From contig NZ_FNRX01000002.1 in assembly GCF_900105195.1 (NCBI RefSeq), positions 2,418,001 through 2,482,000 on the forward strand: a stretch of DNA of 64,000 bases, given 5' to 3'. A model generated the notes under the pieces. The model was given only the letters and a program-made list of their open reading frames with translations. It had not been told where the DNA came from and did not search any database. Positions 12,953 to 22,292 of this stretch are shown one piece after another (position 1 is the first letter of the stretch; the number at the start of each line of letters is the position of its first letter). The DNA comes from Rhodococcus pyridinivorans (lineage in GTDB: Bacteria; Actinomycetota; Actinomycetes; Mycobacteriales; Mycobacteriaceae). Both the position numbers and the translations under genes were made by a program.

Positions 12953-12958
12953 ACTATG
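12953..12958 (-). promoter_or_regulatory. Putative -10 element of the furA-katG operon
   Basis: Read on the minus strand, CATAGT ends 6 nt before the furA GTG, with AT-richer sequence just upstream (TTCCAGAAAAGTGG). FurA would be expected to bind in this region, but no clear inverted repeat was identified by eye. Confidence 0.35.
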
Positions 12959-13109
12959 GACCACTTTTCTGGAACCGGTCGCGATTTCGCCGGATTCGAT
13001 GACGAACGAACGCATCTCGCGCGCCGAACCGGGGCTTGCTGCTGCTGCAGCAGGGGCGAACCCCGTTTCGGCGCGCGAGGATGCCGGAGCGGAAGGGGCG
13101 CAGACAAGG

Positions 13110-13149
13110 CGAGAGGCCGCCCGTCCCGGAAGGGACGAACGGCCTCTCG
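13110..13149 (-). terminator. Nested hairpin terminator after glnA1
   Basis: The outer arms 13110-13119 and 13140-13149 pair over 10 bp, and the inner arms 13122-13127 and 13132-13137 pair over 6 bp around GGAA. It starts 22 bp past the glnA1 stop. Confidence 0.75.
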
Positions 13150-13171
13150 AAGAGTGCTTACCGGACTCGAC

Positions 13172-14608
13172 TCAGCAGTCGAAGTACAGCTGGAACTCGT
13201 AGGGGTGCGGGCGCAGGTTGACCGGAGCGATCTCTTGCTCGCGCTTGAGCGAGATCCAGGTCTCGATGAGGTCGGTGGTGAAGACGCCGCCCTCGGTGAG
13301 GTACTCGTGGTCGCGCTCGAGGTTGTCGATCACGGCCGACAGGCTGGTGGGGGCCTGCGGGATGTTCTTGGCCTCCTCCGGCGGGAGCTCGTAGAGGTCC
13401 TTGTCGACCGGAGCGAGCGGCTCGATCTTGTTCTTGATGCCGTCGAGGCCGGCCATCATCTGCGCCGCGAAGTTCAGGTAGGGGTTACCCGAGGAGTCGG
13501 GAGCGCGGAACTCGAGACGCTTGGCCTTCGGGTTGTTGCCCGTGATCGGGATACGCACGGCGGCCGAACGGTTGCGCTGGCTGTACACGAGGTTGATCGG
13601 AGCCTCGTAGCCCGGCACCAGACGGTGGTACGAGTTGATCGTCGGGTTCGTGAAGGCGAGCAGCGACGGCGCGTGGTGGAGGATGCCGCCGATGTACCAG
13701 CGGGCGAGGTCGGACAGACCCGCGTAGCCGGACTCGTCGTGGAACAGCGGCTTGCCGTCCTTCCACAGCGACTGGTGCACGTGCATGCCCGAGCCGTTGT
13801 CGCCGAAGAGCGGCTTCGGCATGAAGGTGGCGGTCTTGCCGTTCTTCCACGCCGTGTTCTTGACGATGTACTTGAACAGCTGCAGGTCGTCGGCTGCGGA
13901 GAGCAGCGTGTTGAACTTGTAGTTGATCTCGGCCTGGCCGCCGGTGCCCACCTCGTGGTGGCCGCGCTCGAGCTCGAAGCCGGCGAGCTGCAGGTTGGTG
14001 GAGATCTCGTCGCGCAGGTCGACGTAGTGGTCGTACGGAGCGACGGGGAAGTAGCCACCCTTCGGGCGGACCTTGTAGCCGCGGTTCGGGGTGCCGTCGG
14101 CGTTGTACTCGGCGCCGGTGTTCCACGAGCCGGAGATCGAATCGAGCTCGTAGAACGCGCCGTTCATCTTCGAGTCGTAGGAGACGGAGTCGAAGATGTA
14201 GAACTCGGCCTCGGCACCGAAGAAGGCGGTGTCGGCGATGCCGGTGCTGATCAGGTATTCCTCGGCCTTACGCGCGACGTTGCGGGGGTCGCGGCTGTAG
14301 GACTCACGGGTGAACGGATCGTGGACGAAGAAGCTGACGTTCAGGGTCTTGGCGGCGCGGAAGGGATCGATGCGGGCGGTCGTCACATCGGGGAGCAGGA
14401 GCATGTCCGACTCGTGGATGGACTGGAAACCCCGCACGGAGGATCCGTCGAATGCCAGGCCGTCCTCGAAGACGTCCTCGTTGAACGCCTTCGCCGGGAT
14501 CGAGAAGTGCTGTTCGATGCCGGGCAGGTCCGTGAAGCGGATATCGACGTACTCGACGTTCTCTTCCGCGATGTACTTGATGACCTCTTCGGCCGTGGTG
14601 AACGCCAC
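13172..14608 (-). CDS. glnA: Glutamine synthetase type I (GlnA1)
   Basis: At 478 residues it has the exact length of M. tuberculosis GlnA1 and is the main ammonium-assimilating GS (glutamate + NH3 + ATP). Visible motifs are [28 protein letters not shown], the [15 protein letters not shown] metal/ATP segment and NRSAAVRIP. The adenylylation target of GlnE is Tyr406 in [10 protein letters not shown]. One position that is Cys in M. tuberculosis is Val here (GSGMHVHQS). GTG 14608 has AAGGAG 6 nt upstream. It is a single-gene unit with its own terminator and a GlnR-type box upstream, and divergent from the RDD gene. Confidence 0.97.
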   Translation of the reverse strand: MAFTTAEEVIKYIAEENVEYVDIRFTDLPGIEQHFSIPAKAFNEDVFEDGLAFDGSSVRGFQSIHESDMLLLPDVTTARIDPFRAAKTLNVSFFVHDPFTRESYSRDPRNVARKAEEYLISTGIADTAFFGAEAEFYIFDSVSYDSKMNGAFYELDSISGSWNTGAEYNADGTPNRGYKVRPKGGYFPVAPYDHYVDLRDEISTNLQLAGFELERGHHEVGTGGQAEINYKFNTLLSAADDLQLFKYIVKNTAWKNGKTATFMPKPLFGDNGSGMHVHQSLWKDGKPLFHDESGYAGLSDLARWYIGGILHHAPSLLAFTNPTINSYHRLVPGYEAPINLVYSQRNRSAAVRIPITGNNPKAKRLEFRAPDSSGNPYLNFAAQMMAGLDGIKNKIEPLAPVDKDLYELPPEEAKNIPQAPTSLSAVIDNLERDHEYLTEGGVFTTDLIETWISLKREQEIAPVNLRPHPYEFQLYFDC

Positions 14609-14667
14609 GCTTGTGCTCCTTCAGTCGGTGCGCGCCATGGGTGCTGGGCGCCTGCGTCGGATCAGAC

Positions 14668-14697
14668 GTTATGGATCTGGTGTTGCCCGTCCATCAA
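14668..14697 (-). promoter_or_regulatory. Putative glnA1 promoter
   Basis: On the minus strand, TTGATG (14697-14692) and CATAAC (14673-14668) are separated by 18 nt, a reasonable sigma-A-type pair. A transcript would have a 5' leader of about 50 nt before the GTG at 14608. Confidence 0.5.
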
Positions 14698-14703
14698 GCC
14701 TAT

Positions 14704-14719
14704 GTTTCGCGGGTGTTAC
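14704..14719 (-). promoter_or_regulatory. GlnR box upstream of glnA1
   Basis: Read on the minus strand this is GTAAC, six bases, GAAAC, a full match to the actinobacterial GlnR consensus GTNAC-N6-GAAAC. It lies 6 nt upstream of the putative -35 element, the position expected of an activator. GlnR itself is not encoded in this window. Confidence 0.7.
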
Positions 14720-14806
14720 ACATGCTTTCGTCCTGCTGTGAGGTCGAAAAGGTGGTATAAGTCACCGCGGCCAACACGGGTCGACGCTGGTCCGCCCATG
14801 AGAGCT

Positions 14807-14812
14807 TATCCT
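14807..14812 (+). promoter_or_regulatory. Putative -10 element of the RDD gene
   Basis: TATCCT sits 6 nt before the ATG at 14819, and the ATG lacks a Shine-Dalgarno sequence, suggesting a leaderless transcript. Confidence 0.4.
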
Positions 14813-14818
14813 GGTGCC

Positions 14819-15295
14819 ATGGCACGCATGACGGGCAGTTGGCTTTCCGGGCCTGCTGCGGCGCTTCCCAAAGGTCTCCAGCAGGAGCAGGACTATCCCG
14901 GGCAACTGCTCGGCCTCCCCGAACACGGCCCCGGCTCCATGGTGCCCACCGTCCGCCGGGTACTCGCCCTCGCGGTCGACTGGTTCATGTCCATGGCGAT
15001 CGCCGCCGGCCTCGTCGGGGGCAACCCGCTCGAGAGCCCGCTGCTGTCGTCGTACACCCTCATCATCTGGTTCGTGGTGGGCGTGGGATGCGTGAGCCTG
15101 TTCTCGTTCACCCCCGGCCAGTTCGTCGCCGGGCTGCAGGTCGTGCGGGTGGACGCCCCCGTGCGGGTCGGCATCGTGCGCGCGCTCGCACGTCAGGTGC
15201 TGCTGGTGTTCATCGCCCCGGCGCTCGTCACCGACATCGACGGTCGCGGCCTGCAGGATCGCGCCACGGGCACCGCGGTCGTCCGTTCGCGCTGA
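14819..15295 (+). CDS. RDD-family membrane protein
   Basis: The 158-residue protein has three hydrophobic segments (about 46-66, 73-95 and 119-137). The first carries the RDD pattern (RRVLALAVDWFMSMAIA), and the third follows RALARQ. RDD proteins are small membrane proteins of mostly unknown role; some act as transporters. ATG 14819 was taken because TATCCT lies 6 nt upstream; ATG 14828 is an alternative. A long upstream extension of this frame is antisense to glnA1 and is not real. An RDD gene next to glnA1 is conserved in mycolic-acid actinobacteria as far as I recall. Confidence 0.85.
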   Translation: MARMTGSWLSGPAAALPKGLQQEQDYPGQLLGLPEHGPGSMVPTVRRVLALAVDWFMSMAIAAGLVGGNPLESPLLSSYTLIIWFVVGVGCVSLFSFTPGQFVAGLQVVRVDAPVRVGIVRALARQVLLVFIAPALVTDIDGRGLQDRATGTAVVRSR

Positions 15296-15348
15296 CCGCG
15301 CACGCGTCCGTTCGAGCCGATCACCCGAAAACTGCTCCGCATACGCCG

Positions 15349-15384
15349 AAGGCCGCCTTCGTCCCCGGGACGAGAGGCGGCCTT
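15349..15384. terminator. Bidirectional terminator between RDD and DUF4191 genes
   Basis: A 10-bp outer stem (15349-15358 with 15375-15384) encloses a second short stem around 15360-15372. It serves both converging genes. Confidence 0.65.
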
Positions 15385-15401
15385 GGGCGTACTTCGGAAG
15401 A

Positions 15402-16142
15402 TCAGCGGCGGCGCATCGTGCGCTGCACGCTGCGCATCTTCGCACCGGCGGGAAGCGGACCCTTGGGCATGGCCGGCCCGGACTTCTTCGTGCTCAGCGC
15501 GGACAGGCGACCCTCGATGGTGTCCATCCGCTTGGTGTCGATGTTGCGAGGCAGCTTGTTCAGACGCTTCTGCAGCTGGGAGAGCGGAATCTGGCCCTCC
15601 TCGTTGCCGACGACGAACTCGTAGATCGGGGTGTCGCCGACGAGACGCGCGACCCGCTTCTTCTCCTGGGCCATCAGGCCCTTCACGCGACCGGGGTTGC
15701 CCTCACCGACGAGGATGATGCCGGGACGTCCGATGACGCGGTGCACGGCGTCGAGCTGGGTGGTGCCCGCGACCGCCTGGCTCACGCGCCACGCGCCCTG
15801 CAGGTTGTCGAGCGCCCACGCGGCCGCACCGGCCTGACCGTCGGCCTTCGCGTACACGCTCTTCTGCACGCGGCGCCCGAAGATGATGAAGGCCAACAGG
15901 ACGCCGACGAGGATGCCGACCGGCAGCAGGAACCACTGGATGTCGAAGATCAGGCCGACGAGGAAGAACACCACGATCGAACCGACGAGGGCACCGATCA
16001 TCCACGGCAGGAGTGCCTTGTCCTCCTTGCGCTGGATCTGGAACGCCTGCCACAGCTGGGTTCGACGCTCCTTCGACGCCTGCTTGCGTGCGGCCTTCGC
16101 CGCGGCCTTCGCTTCCTTGTCGGTCTTGCTGCCCTTCGCCAT
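15402..16142 (-). CDS. DUF4191 integral membrane protein
   Basis: This 246-residue protein opens with a strongly basic Lys/Arg/Ala segment (about 1-38), followed by two adjacent transmembrane helices (about 46-66 and 68-89) and a cytoplasmic domain of about 150 residues containing the conserved VHRVIGRPGIILVGEG stretch. That layout matches the DUF4191 family, found next to lipA in actinobacteria (Rv2219 in M. tuberculosis). The function is unknown. It starts at ATG 16142, 83 bp beyond lipA in the same direction but separated from it by a hairpin. Confidence 0.88.
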   Translation of the reverse strand: MAKGSKTDKEAKAAAKAARKQASKERRTQLWQAFQIQRKEDKALLPWMIGALVGSIVVFFLVGLIFDIQWFLLPVGILVGVLLAFIIFGRRVQKSVYAKADGQAGAAAWALDNLQGAWRVSQAVAGTTQLDAVHRVIGRPGIILVGEGNPGRVKGLMAQEKKRVARLVGDTPIYEFVVGNEEGQIPLSQLQKRLNKLPRNIDTKRMDTIEGRLSALSTKKSGPAMPKGPLPAGAKMRSVQRTMRRR

Positions 16143-16155
16143 GTACTCAAGGATA

Positions 16156-16193
16156 CGGCCCCGGTGATGGCACGTTTACCACCACCGGGGCCG
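16156..16193 (-). terminator. Hairpin terminator after lipA
   Basis: An 11-bp GC-rich stem (16156-16166 with 16183-16193) and 16-nt loop lie between the lipA stop and the DUF4191 start. Confidence 0.6.
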
Positions 16194-16225
16194 CCTGAGG
16201 ACCTGCCGCGACGAGCGGCGCGAGG

Positions 16226-17236
16226 TCAGTTGCCGAAGCGCGCGAGAACGGCGCCGGCTTCCTGGGACGCCGTGCCCTCCTCGGCGAGATGCGCCTGGTC
16301 GGCGGGAAGTTCGCGTCCGTGGTGGGCCATCGCCTGCGCGTACAGGCGACCGGCGCGGTACGACGAACGCACCAGCGGACCGGCCATCACACCGGCGAAC
16401 CCGATCTCGCGGGCGGTCTCGGAGTGATCGACGAACTCCTGCGGCTTGACCCAGCGCTCGACCGGATGGTGGAGCGGGGAGGGCCGCAGGTACTGGGTGA
16501 TCGTGATGATGTCGCAGCCGGCGTCGTGCAGGTCGTGCAGCGCTTCGGTGACCTCCTCGGGGGTCTCGCCCATGCCGAGGATGAGGTTGGACTTGGTGAC
16601 CAGTCCGAAGTCGCGGGCCTGCCGGATCACGTCGAGCGACCGCTCGTAGCGGAAGGCCGGACGGATGCGCTTGAAGATCCGCGGCACGGTCTCGACGTTG
16701 TGCGCGAGCACCTCGGGACGCGACTCGAAGACCTCCTGCAGCAGGTCGGGCTTGCCGTTGAAGTCGGGGATGAGGTTCTCGACGCCGGTGCCCGGGTTGA
16801 GCGCGTGGATCTGCTTCACCGTCTCGGCATACAGCCATGCGCCGCCGTCGGGCAGATCGTCGCGGGCGACGCCGGTGATCGTGGAGTAGCGCAGACCCAT
16901 CGAGCGGACCGACTCGGCGACACGACGCGGCTCGTCGCGGTCGAGCGCGGCGGGCTTACCGGTGTCGATCTGGCAGAAGTCGCAGCGACGGGTGCACTGC
17001 TCGCCACCGATGAGGAATGTCGCCTCGCGGTCTTCCCAGCACTCGTAGATGTTGGGACAACCGGCTTCCTCACAGACCGTGTGCAGACCTTCGCGTCGCA
17101 CCAGGCCCTTGAGGTCGGTGTACTCCGGGCCCATCTTCGCCCGGGTCTTGATCCAGTTGGGTTTGCGTTCGATCGGCGTCTGCGCGTTTCGGGTCTCGAT
17201 CCGCAGCAGCTTGCGTCCTTCTGGGGCCACAGTCAC
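16226..17236 (-). CDS. lipA: Lipoyl synthase
   Basis: This 336-residue radical-SAM enzyme inserts two sulfurs into protein-bound octanoyl groups to make lipoyl cofactors. The radical-SAM cluster ligands are Cys81, Cys85 and Cys88 (CTRRCDFC), and the auxiliary cluster ligands are Cys55, Cys60 and Cys66. GTG 17236 starts the frame; it begins [14 protein letters not shown]. It follows lipB by 54 bp in the same direction, so the pair forms the classic lipB-lipA operon. Its targets in this window are the three lipoyl domains of SucB, and GcvH of the glycine cleavage system to which gcvT belongs. Confidence 0.96.
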   Translation of the reverse strand: MTVAPEGRKLLRIETRNAQTPIERKPNWIKTRAKMGPEYTDLKGLVRREGLHTVCEEAGCPNIYECWEDREATFLIGGEQCTRRCDFCQIDTGKPAALDRDEPRRVAESVRSMGLRYSTITGVARDDLPDGGAWLYAETVKQIHALNPGTGVENLIPDFNGKPDLLQEVFESRPEVLAHNVETVPRIFKRIRPAFRYERSLDVIRQARDFGLVTKSNLILGMGETPEEVTEALHDLHDAGCDIITITQYLRPSPLHHPVERWVKPQEFVDHSETAREIGFAGVMAGPLVRSSYRAGRLYAQAMAHHGRELPADQAHLAEEGTASQEAGAVLARFGN

Positions 17237-17290
17237 GCACTCGATCGTACGCCGCCGGTCCTGCCCGGACCCGGCGGGTGCGACCGCCCT

Positions 17291-18070
17291 TCAGAACCGG
17301 TGTGTCGTGAATTCCGGGGTGGTGGTGGGAATTCCGGACGCCCCGACGGCGTGCTCGAAGGTGACCCGCTCGATGTCGCACTCGGTCACGGGGATTCGGC
17401 CGTCGAGAGCGGCGATGACGGCCTCGGTGACGGCCGGGATCACGTCGTCGACGGTGACCTCCCGGCCGAGTTCGCCGGTGAGCGACGCGACTCCGGCGTC
17501 GCGGATGCCGCACGGGACGATCGAGTCGAACGCGTCGAGAGCCGAATTGCAGTTGAGTGCGAAGCCGTGCATGGCGACACCACGTTGCACCCGGATGCCG
17601 ATCGCAGCGATCTTGCGTTCGGGGAGCCAGTGCCCGTCGCGCAGCTCGGCGGGAAGCCAGACACCGGAGCGTCCTTCCACGCGGCCGCAGTTCAGGCCCA
17701 TGTCGGTACAGACGCGGATCAGGCCCTGTTCGATGCGACGCACGTAGCCGACGACGTCGATCGGCTCGGCGAGCTTGACGATGGGATAGCCCACGAGCTG
17801 CCCGGGGCCGTGCCAGGTGATCTTGCCGCCGCGGTCGACGTCGATGACGGGCGTGCCGTCGGTGGGGCGGTCGCCGTCCTCGGTGCGGCGCCCGGCCGTG
17901 TAGACGGGCGGGTGTTCGAGCAGGAGCAGGGTGTCGGCGCCGATGCCGTCGGCGCGCTCGTTCGCGAGTTCGCGCTGCCTCTCCCAGGCCTCGAGATAAC
18001 CGAGGGTTCCGAGACATGCGACGGCGACGGGAGCCGAATCGGAACGGGCGGAAGACGAGGGATCACTCAT
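17291..18070 (-). CDS. lipB: Octanoyl-[ACP]:protein octanoyltransferase
   Basis: The 259-residue enzyme moves octanoate from acyl carrier protein to lipoyl domains, the step before LipA. Family motifs include the [10 protein letters not shown] segment, [16 protein letters not shown] and KIAAIGIR with the catalytic Lys, and the catalytic Cys in IVPCGI. ATG 18070 is the first start consistent with the family N-terminus. It is separated from sucB by a strong terminator, so lipB-lipA is probably its own unit. Confidence 0.96.
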   Translation of the reverse strand: MSDPSSSARSDSAPVAVACLGTLGYLEAWERQRELANERADGIGADTLLLLEHPPVYTAGRRTEDGDRPTDGTPVIDVDRGGKITWHGPGQLVGYPIVKLAEPIDVVGYVRRIEQGLIRVCTDMGLNCGRVEGRSGVWLPAELRDGHWLPERKIAAIGIRVQRGVAMHGFALNCNSALDAFDSIVPCGIRDAGVASLTGELGREVTVDDVIPAVTEAVIAALDGRIPVTECDIERVTFEHAVGASGIPTTTPEFTTHRF

Positions 18071-18125
18071 GTTCCTGAACTCTACGCCGCACCGCAGGGG
18101 GAGGGCACCCGCTGTGGCGCGGACG

Positions 18126-18164
18126 CCGACGGGGGCATCACCGCAGTGGTGATGCCCCCGTCGG
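18126..18164 (-). terminator. Strong hairpin terminator after sucB
   Basis: A perfect 17-bp stem (18126-18142 with 18148-18164) and 5-nt loop lie 34 bp past the sucB stop and upstream of lipB. Confidence 0.8.
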
Positions 18165-18197
18165 AGGTCGTCGGACGGATAGTCCGGATCCGGAAAC

Positions 18198-20327
18198 CTA
18201 CAGTCCCAGATCGGACTCGAACGCGCCCTCCTCGAGACGATGCTTGATCGTCTTGAGGAAGCGGCCCGCGTCGGCACCGTCGATCAGGCGGTGATCGTAG
18301 GTAAGCGGCAGGTAGCACATCGAGCGGACGCCGATGGACTCGTTGCCGGTCTCGTCGATCACCACGACCGGACGCTTGACGATCGCGCCGGTTCCGAGCA
18401 TCGCGGCCTGCGGCGGCACGAGGATCGGGGTGTCGAACAACGCGCCCTGGCTACCGATGTTGGTGATGGTGAAGGTGCCACCGGCCAGCTCGTCGGGCTT
18501 GAGACCACCCTTGCGGGCACGCTCGGCGATGTCGGCGATCGCGCGGGCGAGCTCGGCCAGCGACAGGTCGCCGGCGTTGTGGATCACCGGGGAGAGCAGG
18601 CCCTGCTCGGTGTCCACCGCGATGCCGAGGTGCTCGGCCGCGTGGTAGGTGATCTCCTTCTTGCTGTCGTCGAAGGAGGCGTTGACGTTCGGGTGCGCGC
18701 GCAGCGCCTCGACGACGGCCTTGGCGAAGAACGGCAGGAAGGTGAGGTTGACGCTCTCGCGCTCGGAGAACGCCTTCTTCGCCTGGGCCCGCAGCTGGGC
18801 GATCTTGGTGACGTCGACCTCGAAGGTCTGGGTGAGCTGCGCGGTGGTCTGCAGCGACTCGAGGGTCTTCTTCGCCGTGATCTGGCGGATGCGGTTGATC
18901 TTCTGGGTCGTTCCGCGCAGCTTGGCGAGCTCGGGGCGCACACCCGGAGCCGGACTCGTCGGCGCGGCAGACTTCTGCTGCTCGCCACCGGCGGCCTTGC
19001 CACCCTCGGCGGCAGCGAGGACGTCCTGCTTGCGGATGCGGCCACCGACACCGGTGCCCTTCACCGTCGACAGGTCGACGCCGTGCTGCGAGGCGAGCTT
19101 GCGCACGAGCGGGGTGACGTACGGGGTCGCACCGCTCGGGGTGGACTCCTCCTGAGGCGCGGGCTTCGGGGTCGTCGCCGCGGTCCCGACCGGCTTCGGT
19201 GCGGGAGCCGGGGTGGCCTGCTCGACCTTCGGGGCCTGCTGCTGTGCGGCGGGCTTCTGCTCGGCGGGCTTCGGAGTCTCCTGCTTCGGAACCTCCTGCT
19301 TCGGCGCGGGCTTCTCCTCGGCGGGAGCGGACTGCTGGGCCGGGGCTTCGCTGCCGATGACGGCGAGCTGTCCGCCGACCTCGACGGTCTCGTCCTCCTG
19401 AGCGGTGATCTCGGTGAGGATGCCGGCGACCGGGGAGGGGATCTCGGTGTCGACCTTGTCGGTGGAGACCTCGAGGAGCGGTTCGTCCACGGCGACCTCG
19501 TCGCCGACGGCCTTGAGCCAGCGGGTGACGGTGCCTTCGGTGACCGACTCGCCCAGTGCCGGCATGGTGACCGGGGTGCCCTCGCCGCTACCACCCGAGG
19601 GTGCGGGCTGCGCGGGGGCGGACGGAGCCGGAGCGGCCTCCTCGGACGGCTCGGTGGTGGGCTCGGCGGCCGGCGCCGACTCCTCGGCCGGGGCGGACTG
19701 CTCGGCGGGAGCGGACTGCTGGGCCGGGGCCTCGCTGCCGATGACGGCGAGCTGTCCGCCGACCTCGACGGTCTCGTCCTCCTGAGCGGTGATCTCGGTG
19801 AGGATGCCGGCGACCGGGGAGGGGATCTCGGTGTCGACCTTGTCGGTGGAGACCTCGAGGAGCGGTTCGTCCACGGCGACCTCGTCGCCGACGGCCTTGA
19901 GCCAGCGGGTGACGGTGCCTTCGGTGACCGACTCGCCCAGTGCCGGCATGGTGACCGGGGTGCCCTCGCCGCTACCACCCGAGGATGCGGGCTGCGCGGG
20001 GGCGGACTCCGCGGCGGGCTCCTCCGCGGGAGCCTCTTCGGCCGGTGCCTTTTCGGCGGCGGGTGCGGAATCTTCGCCGGCTTCCTCACCGGCGTCACCG
20101 ATCACCGCCAGTTCGCCACCGATCTCGACCGTGTCATCCTCCTGGGCGACGATCTTGACCAGCACGCCGGCTGCAGGCGACGGGATCTCGGTGTCGACCT
20201 TGTCCGTGGAGACTTCGAGCAAGGGCTCGTCGACTTCGACCGTGTCTCCTTCCTGCTTGAGCCATCGCGTGACAGTTCCCTCGGTGACGCTCTCACCAAG
20301 CGCTGGCATCTGGACGGAGAAGGCCAT
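18198..20327 (-). CDS. sucB: Dihydrolipoamide acyltransferase with three lipoyl domains
   Basis: This 709-residue E2 enzyme passes acyl groups to CoA in the 2-oxoacid dehydrogenase complexes; in M. tuberculosis the equivalent DlaT (Rv2215) serves pyruvate dehydrogenase and peroxynitrite reductase. Three N-terminal lipoyl domains are visible, with lipoylated Lys43, Lys163 and Lys291 (each in [12 protein letters not shown]), joined by Ala/Pro/Glu linkers. A peripheral-subunit binding domain follows ([16 protein letters not shown], near 427-460). The catalytic domain ends with [13 protein letters not shown] (His679, Asp683). M. tuberculosis DlaT has two lipoyl domains; here the second and third are almost identical in DNA, indicating a recent tandem duplication. 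ATG 20327 starts the conserved [17 protein letters not shown]. Confidence 0.96.
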   Translation of the reverse strand: MAFSVQMPALGESVTEGTVTRWLKQEGDTVEVDEPLLEVSTDKVDTEIPSPAAGVLVKIVAQEDDTVEIGGELAVIGDAGEEAGEDSAPAAEKAPAEEAPAEEPAAESAPAQPASSGGSGEGTPVTMPALGESVTEGTVTRWLKAVGDEVAVDEPLLEVSTDKVDTEIPSPVAGILTEITAQEDETVEVGGQLAVIGSEAPAQQSAPAEQSAPAEESAPAAEPTTEPSEEAAPAPSAPAQPAPSGGSGEGTPVTMPALGESVTEGTVTRWLKAVGDEVAVDEPLLEVSTDKVDTEIPSPVAGILTEITAQEDETVEVGGQLAVIGSEAPAQQSAPAEEKPAPKQEVPKQETPKPAEQKPAAQQQAPKVEQATPAPAPKPVGTAATTPKPAPQEESTPSGATPYVTPLVRKLASQHGVDLSTVKGTGVGGRIRKQDVLAAAEGGKAAGGEQQKSAAPTSPAPGVRPELAKLRGTTQKINRIRQITAKKTLESLQTTAQLTQTFEVDVTKIAQLRAQAKKAFSERESVNLTFLPFFAKAVVEALRAHPNVNASFDDSKKEITYHAAEHLGIAVDTEQGLLSPVIHNAGDLSLAELARAIADIAERARKGGLKPDELAGGTFTITNIGSQGALFDTPILVPPQAAMLGTGAIVKRPVVVIDETGNESIGVRSMCYLPLTYDHRLIDGADAGRFLKTIKHRLEEGAFESDLGL
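19317..20007 (-). repeat. Tandem duplication of a lipoyl-domain unit within sucB
   Basis: Bases 19317-19623 and 19701-20007 are about 307-bp copies offset by 384 bp (128 codons). By eye they differ at two positions only. Each copy encodes a whole lipoyl domain and part of the linker, so copy number changes leave the frame intact. Confidence 0.9.
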
Positions 20328-20568
20328 GTCTGTTGACTCCTCGACGGTTGTGTTCGTGTGTGTTGAGTTGTACCGACTCGTGGTCGCCGACCATTGTGTG
20401 GTCGTTGACCATTGTGCGCGGGCCAGGAACCCCGTGCCTGCTGGTTCACGTGTTCGGTCGGGCCGATACCGGCGAGGCATGGCCCCTCCCATCCTTGCAC
20501 CTATCTTTCGGTGATGTTCGGGGAGGGGCGGATCACCTCACACCGGGGTTCCGCTGTTACCGATCACA

Positions 20569-20616
20569 CCGGTCCTCTCCCTCGCCCCGGGCGGGGCCAG
20601 GCGGGGAGAGGACCGG
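20569..20616 (-). terminator. Hairpin terminator after pepA
   Basis: A 12-bp stem (20569-20580 with 20605-20616) encloses a further GC-rich inner pairing. The 298-bp space between pepA and sucB otherwise holds only the sucB upstream region, in which I see no clear motif. Confidence 0.7.
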
Positions 20617-20625
20617 TGCGGAAGA

Positions 20626-22137
20626 TCATCCGTTGGCGGCGATGTCCTCGATCACGGCGAGCATGGTGCGCACGGGCACGCCGGTGCCGCCCTTGCCGAC
20701 GTAACCGAACGGTCCGCCGGTGTTGAAGGCCGGGCCGGCGACGTCGATGTGCGCCCACTGCACACCCTCGGCGACGAACTCCTTCAGGAAGATGCCGGCC
20801 GTGAGCATGCCGCCCCACCGATGGGGGGAGACGTTCGCGAGGTCGGCCACGCGGGACTCGAGATCACCGCGCAGTTCCTTCGGGAAGGGCATCGCCCAGC
20901 CGTTCTCGCCGACCTCCTGGGACAGAGCGGCCACGCGGTCGCGGAACTCGTCGTGACCCATGACGCCCGGCGTCCGGGTGCCGAGGGCGACCATCTGTGC
21001 GCCGGTGAGGGTCGCGGTGTCGATGAGGTAGTCGGGATCGTCCTCGCATGCGCGCACGATGGCGTCGGCGAGGATCAGGCGACCCTCGGCGTCGGTGTTG
21101 ATGACCTCGACGGTGGTTCCACCGTACTGGGTCAGCACGTCGCCCGGACGCTGCGCGGTCGACGACGGCATGTTCTCGGCCATCGGCACGGTCGCGGTGA
21201 CGTCGGCGGCGACACCGAGCTTCGCGGCGAGCACGACGGTCGCGACGACCGCGGCGGCGCCGGCCATGTCGGAGGTCATCGCCTCCATGCCGGCGGCGGG
21301 CTTGATGGAGATGCCGCCGGTGTCGAAGGTGATGCCCTTGCCCACGAGCGCGACCTTCGGGGCCTTGCGCTTCTTCGACGAGTAGGACAGGCGCACGAGA
21401 CGCGGGGGACGCGACGAGCCCTTGCCGACGCCGACGATGCCGCCGAAGCCCTTCTTCTCGAGCACCTTCTCGTCGAGGATCTCGACCTTCAGACCGGCGG
21501 CCTCGCCGAGTGCCTTCGCGCGCTCGGCGAACTCTGCCGGGAACAGGTGGCTCGGCGGGGTGTTCACGAAGTTCCGGGCCGTCGCGACGGCCTCGGCGAT
21601 CGCGACGGAGCGGGAGAGCGCCGCCTTCGCCGCGCGGTCGCGGGTCGAAGGCACGAGCAGTTCCACCCGCGCGACCGCCTGCGCGTCCTTCTTGGGTGCG
21701 GACTTCTCCGACCGGAACTCGGTGTAGGTGTAGGCGCCGAGCGCGAAACCTTCCGCCGCGGCACCGAGGTCGACGGCGGACAGTGTGGTCGCGACCGTCT
21801 CCACACCTGTCAGTGCGCGTGCCGCGACCCCGGCGGAGCGGCGGATCTGCTCGGCGTCGATCTTGTCGGCGTCGCCGAGACCGACGGCGAGCACGCTCGT
21901 CACGGGCAGGGAGGCAGGCGCCGGCACGCGGGTGAGCTCCTCGCCGCGGCCTTTCGCGCCCACGGCGACCAGGGAGTCGAGCAGTTCGCCGAGAACCGCT
22001 TCGTCGATCGGGGCGTCGCCCGCGAGGATCTCGGGGGTGCCGTCGGCGGAGGTCACGCCGATCACCAGGACATCGGCTCGTTTGGAAACCGAACCGGCGA
22101 GAACGAGTTCGGGAAGATCGGGAGTGGGTGCACTCAC
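20626..22137 (-). CDS. pepA: Leucyl aminopeptidase (peptidase M17)
   Basis: The 503-residue protein is a two-metal cytosolic aminopeptidase that removes N-terminal residues during peptide turnover. The M17 signature NTDAEGRL is present, with other metal and catalytic residues in [17 protein letters not shown] and MTSDMAGAA. The N-terminal domain (about 1-170) is the macro-like regulatory half. GTG 22137 has AAGGAG 8 nt upstream, which settles the start against an upstream extension. It is divergent from gcvT with 155 bp between starts and ends in a strong terminator. M. tuberculosis has the same gene (pepB, Rv2213) at this place. Confidence 0.94.
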   Translation of the reverse strand: MSAPTPDLPELVLAGSVSKRADVLVIGVTSADGTPEILAGDAPIDEAVLGELLDSLVAVGAKGRGEELTRVPAPASLPVTSVLAVGLGDADKIDAEQIRRSAGVAARALTGVETVATTLSAVDLGAAAEGFALGAYTYTEFRSEKSAPKKDAQAVARVELLVPSTRDRAAKAALSRSVAIAEAVATARNFVNTPPSHLFPAEFAERAKALGEAAGLKVEILDEKVLEKKGFGGIVGVGKGSSRPPRLVRLSYSSKKRKAPKVALVGKGITFDTGGISIKPAAGMEAMTSDMAGAAAVVATVVLAAKLGVAADVTATVPMAENMPSSTAQRPGDVLTQYGGTTVEVINTDAEGRLILADAIVRACEDDPDYLIDTATLTGAQMVALGTRTPGVMGHDEFRDRVAALSQEVGENGWAMPFPKELRGDLESRVADLANVSPHRWGGMLTAGIFLKEFVAEGVQWAHIDVAGPAFNTGGPFGYVGKGGTGVPVRTMLAVIEDIAANG

Positions 22138-22278
22138 AGGGCATCTCCTTGGAGCTTGGTCGGGAACGAGCGAGTCGTTCTCTTGCGGCGTCGTTCGGTG
22201 CGAGGGGAATCGTCTCGATGTAATCGACCCTAATGACAACGACGCCCGGCGTCGCTGTCGGACACGGTGGCGGTGGGA

Positions 22279-22284
22279 TAGCGT
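22279..22284 (+). promoter_or_regulatory. Putative -10 element of gcvT
   Basis: TAGCGT lies 8 nt before the ATG at 22293, which has no Shine-Dalgarno sequence. This favours that ATG as a leaderless start over the upstream ATG at 22233. Confidence 0.35.
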
Positions 22285-22292
22285 CGTACGCC

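Noticed and set aside
12947..14818. Long upstream extension of the RDD reading frame
   Set aside because: It runs antisense through glnA1. Only the last 158 codons have protein character, with a start supported by a -10 element.
22233..22292. Earlier ATG for gcvT
   Set aside because: It would add 20 Gly-rich residues not seen in relatives, and a -10-like TAGCGT lies between the two ATGs.
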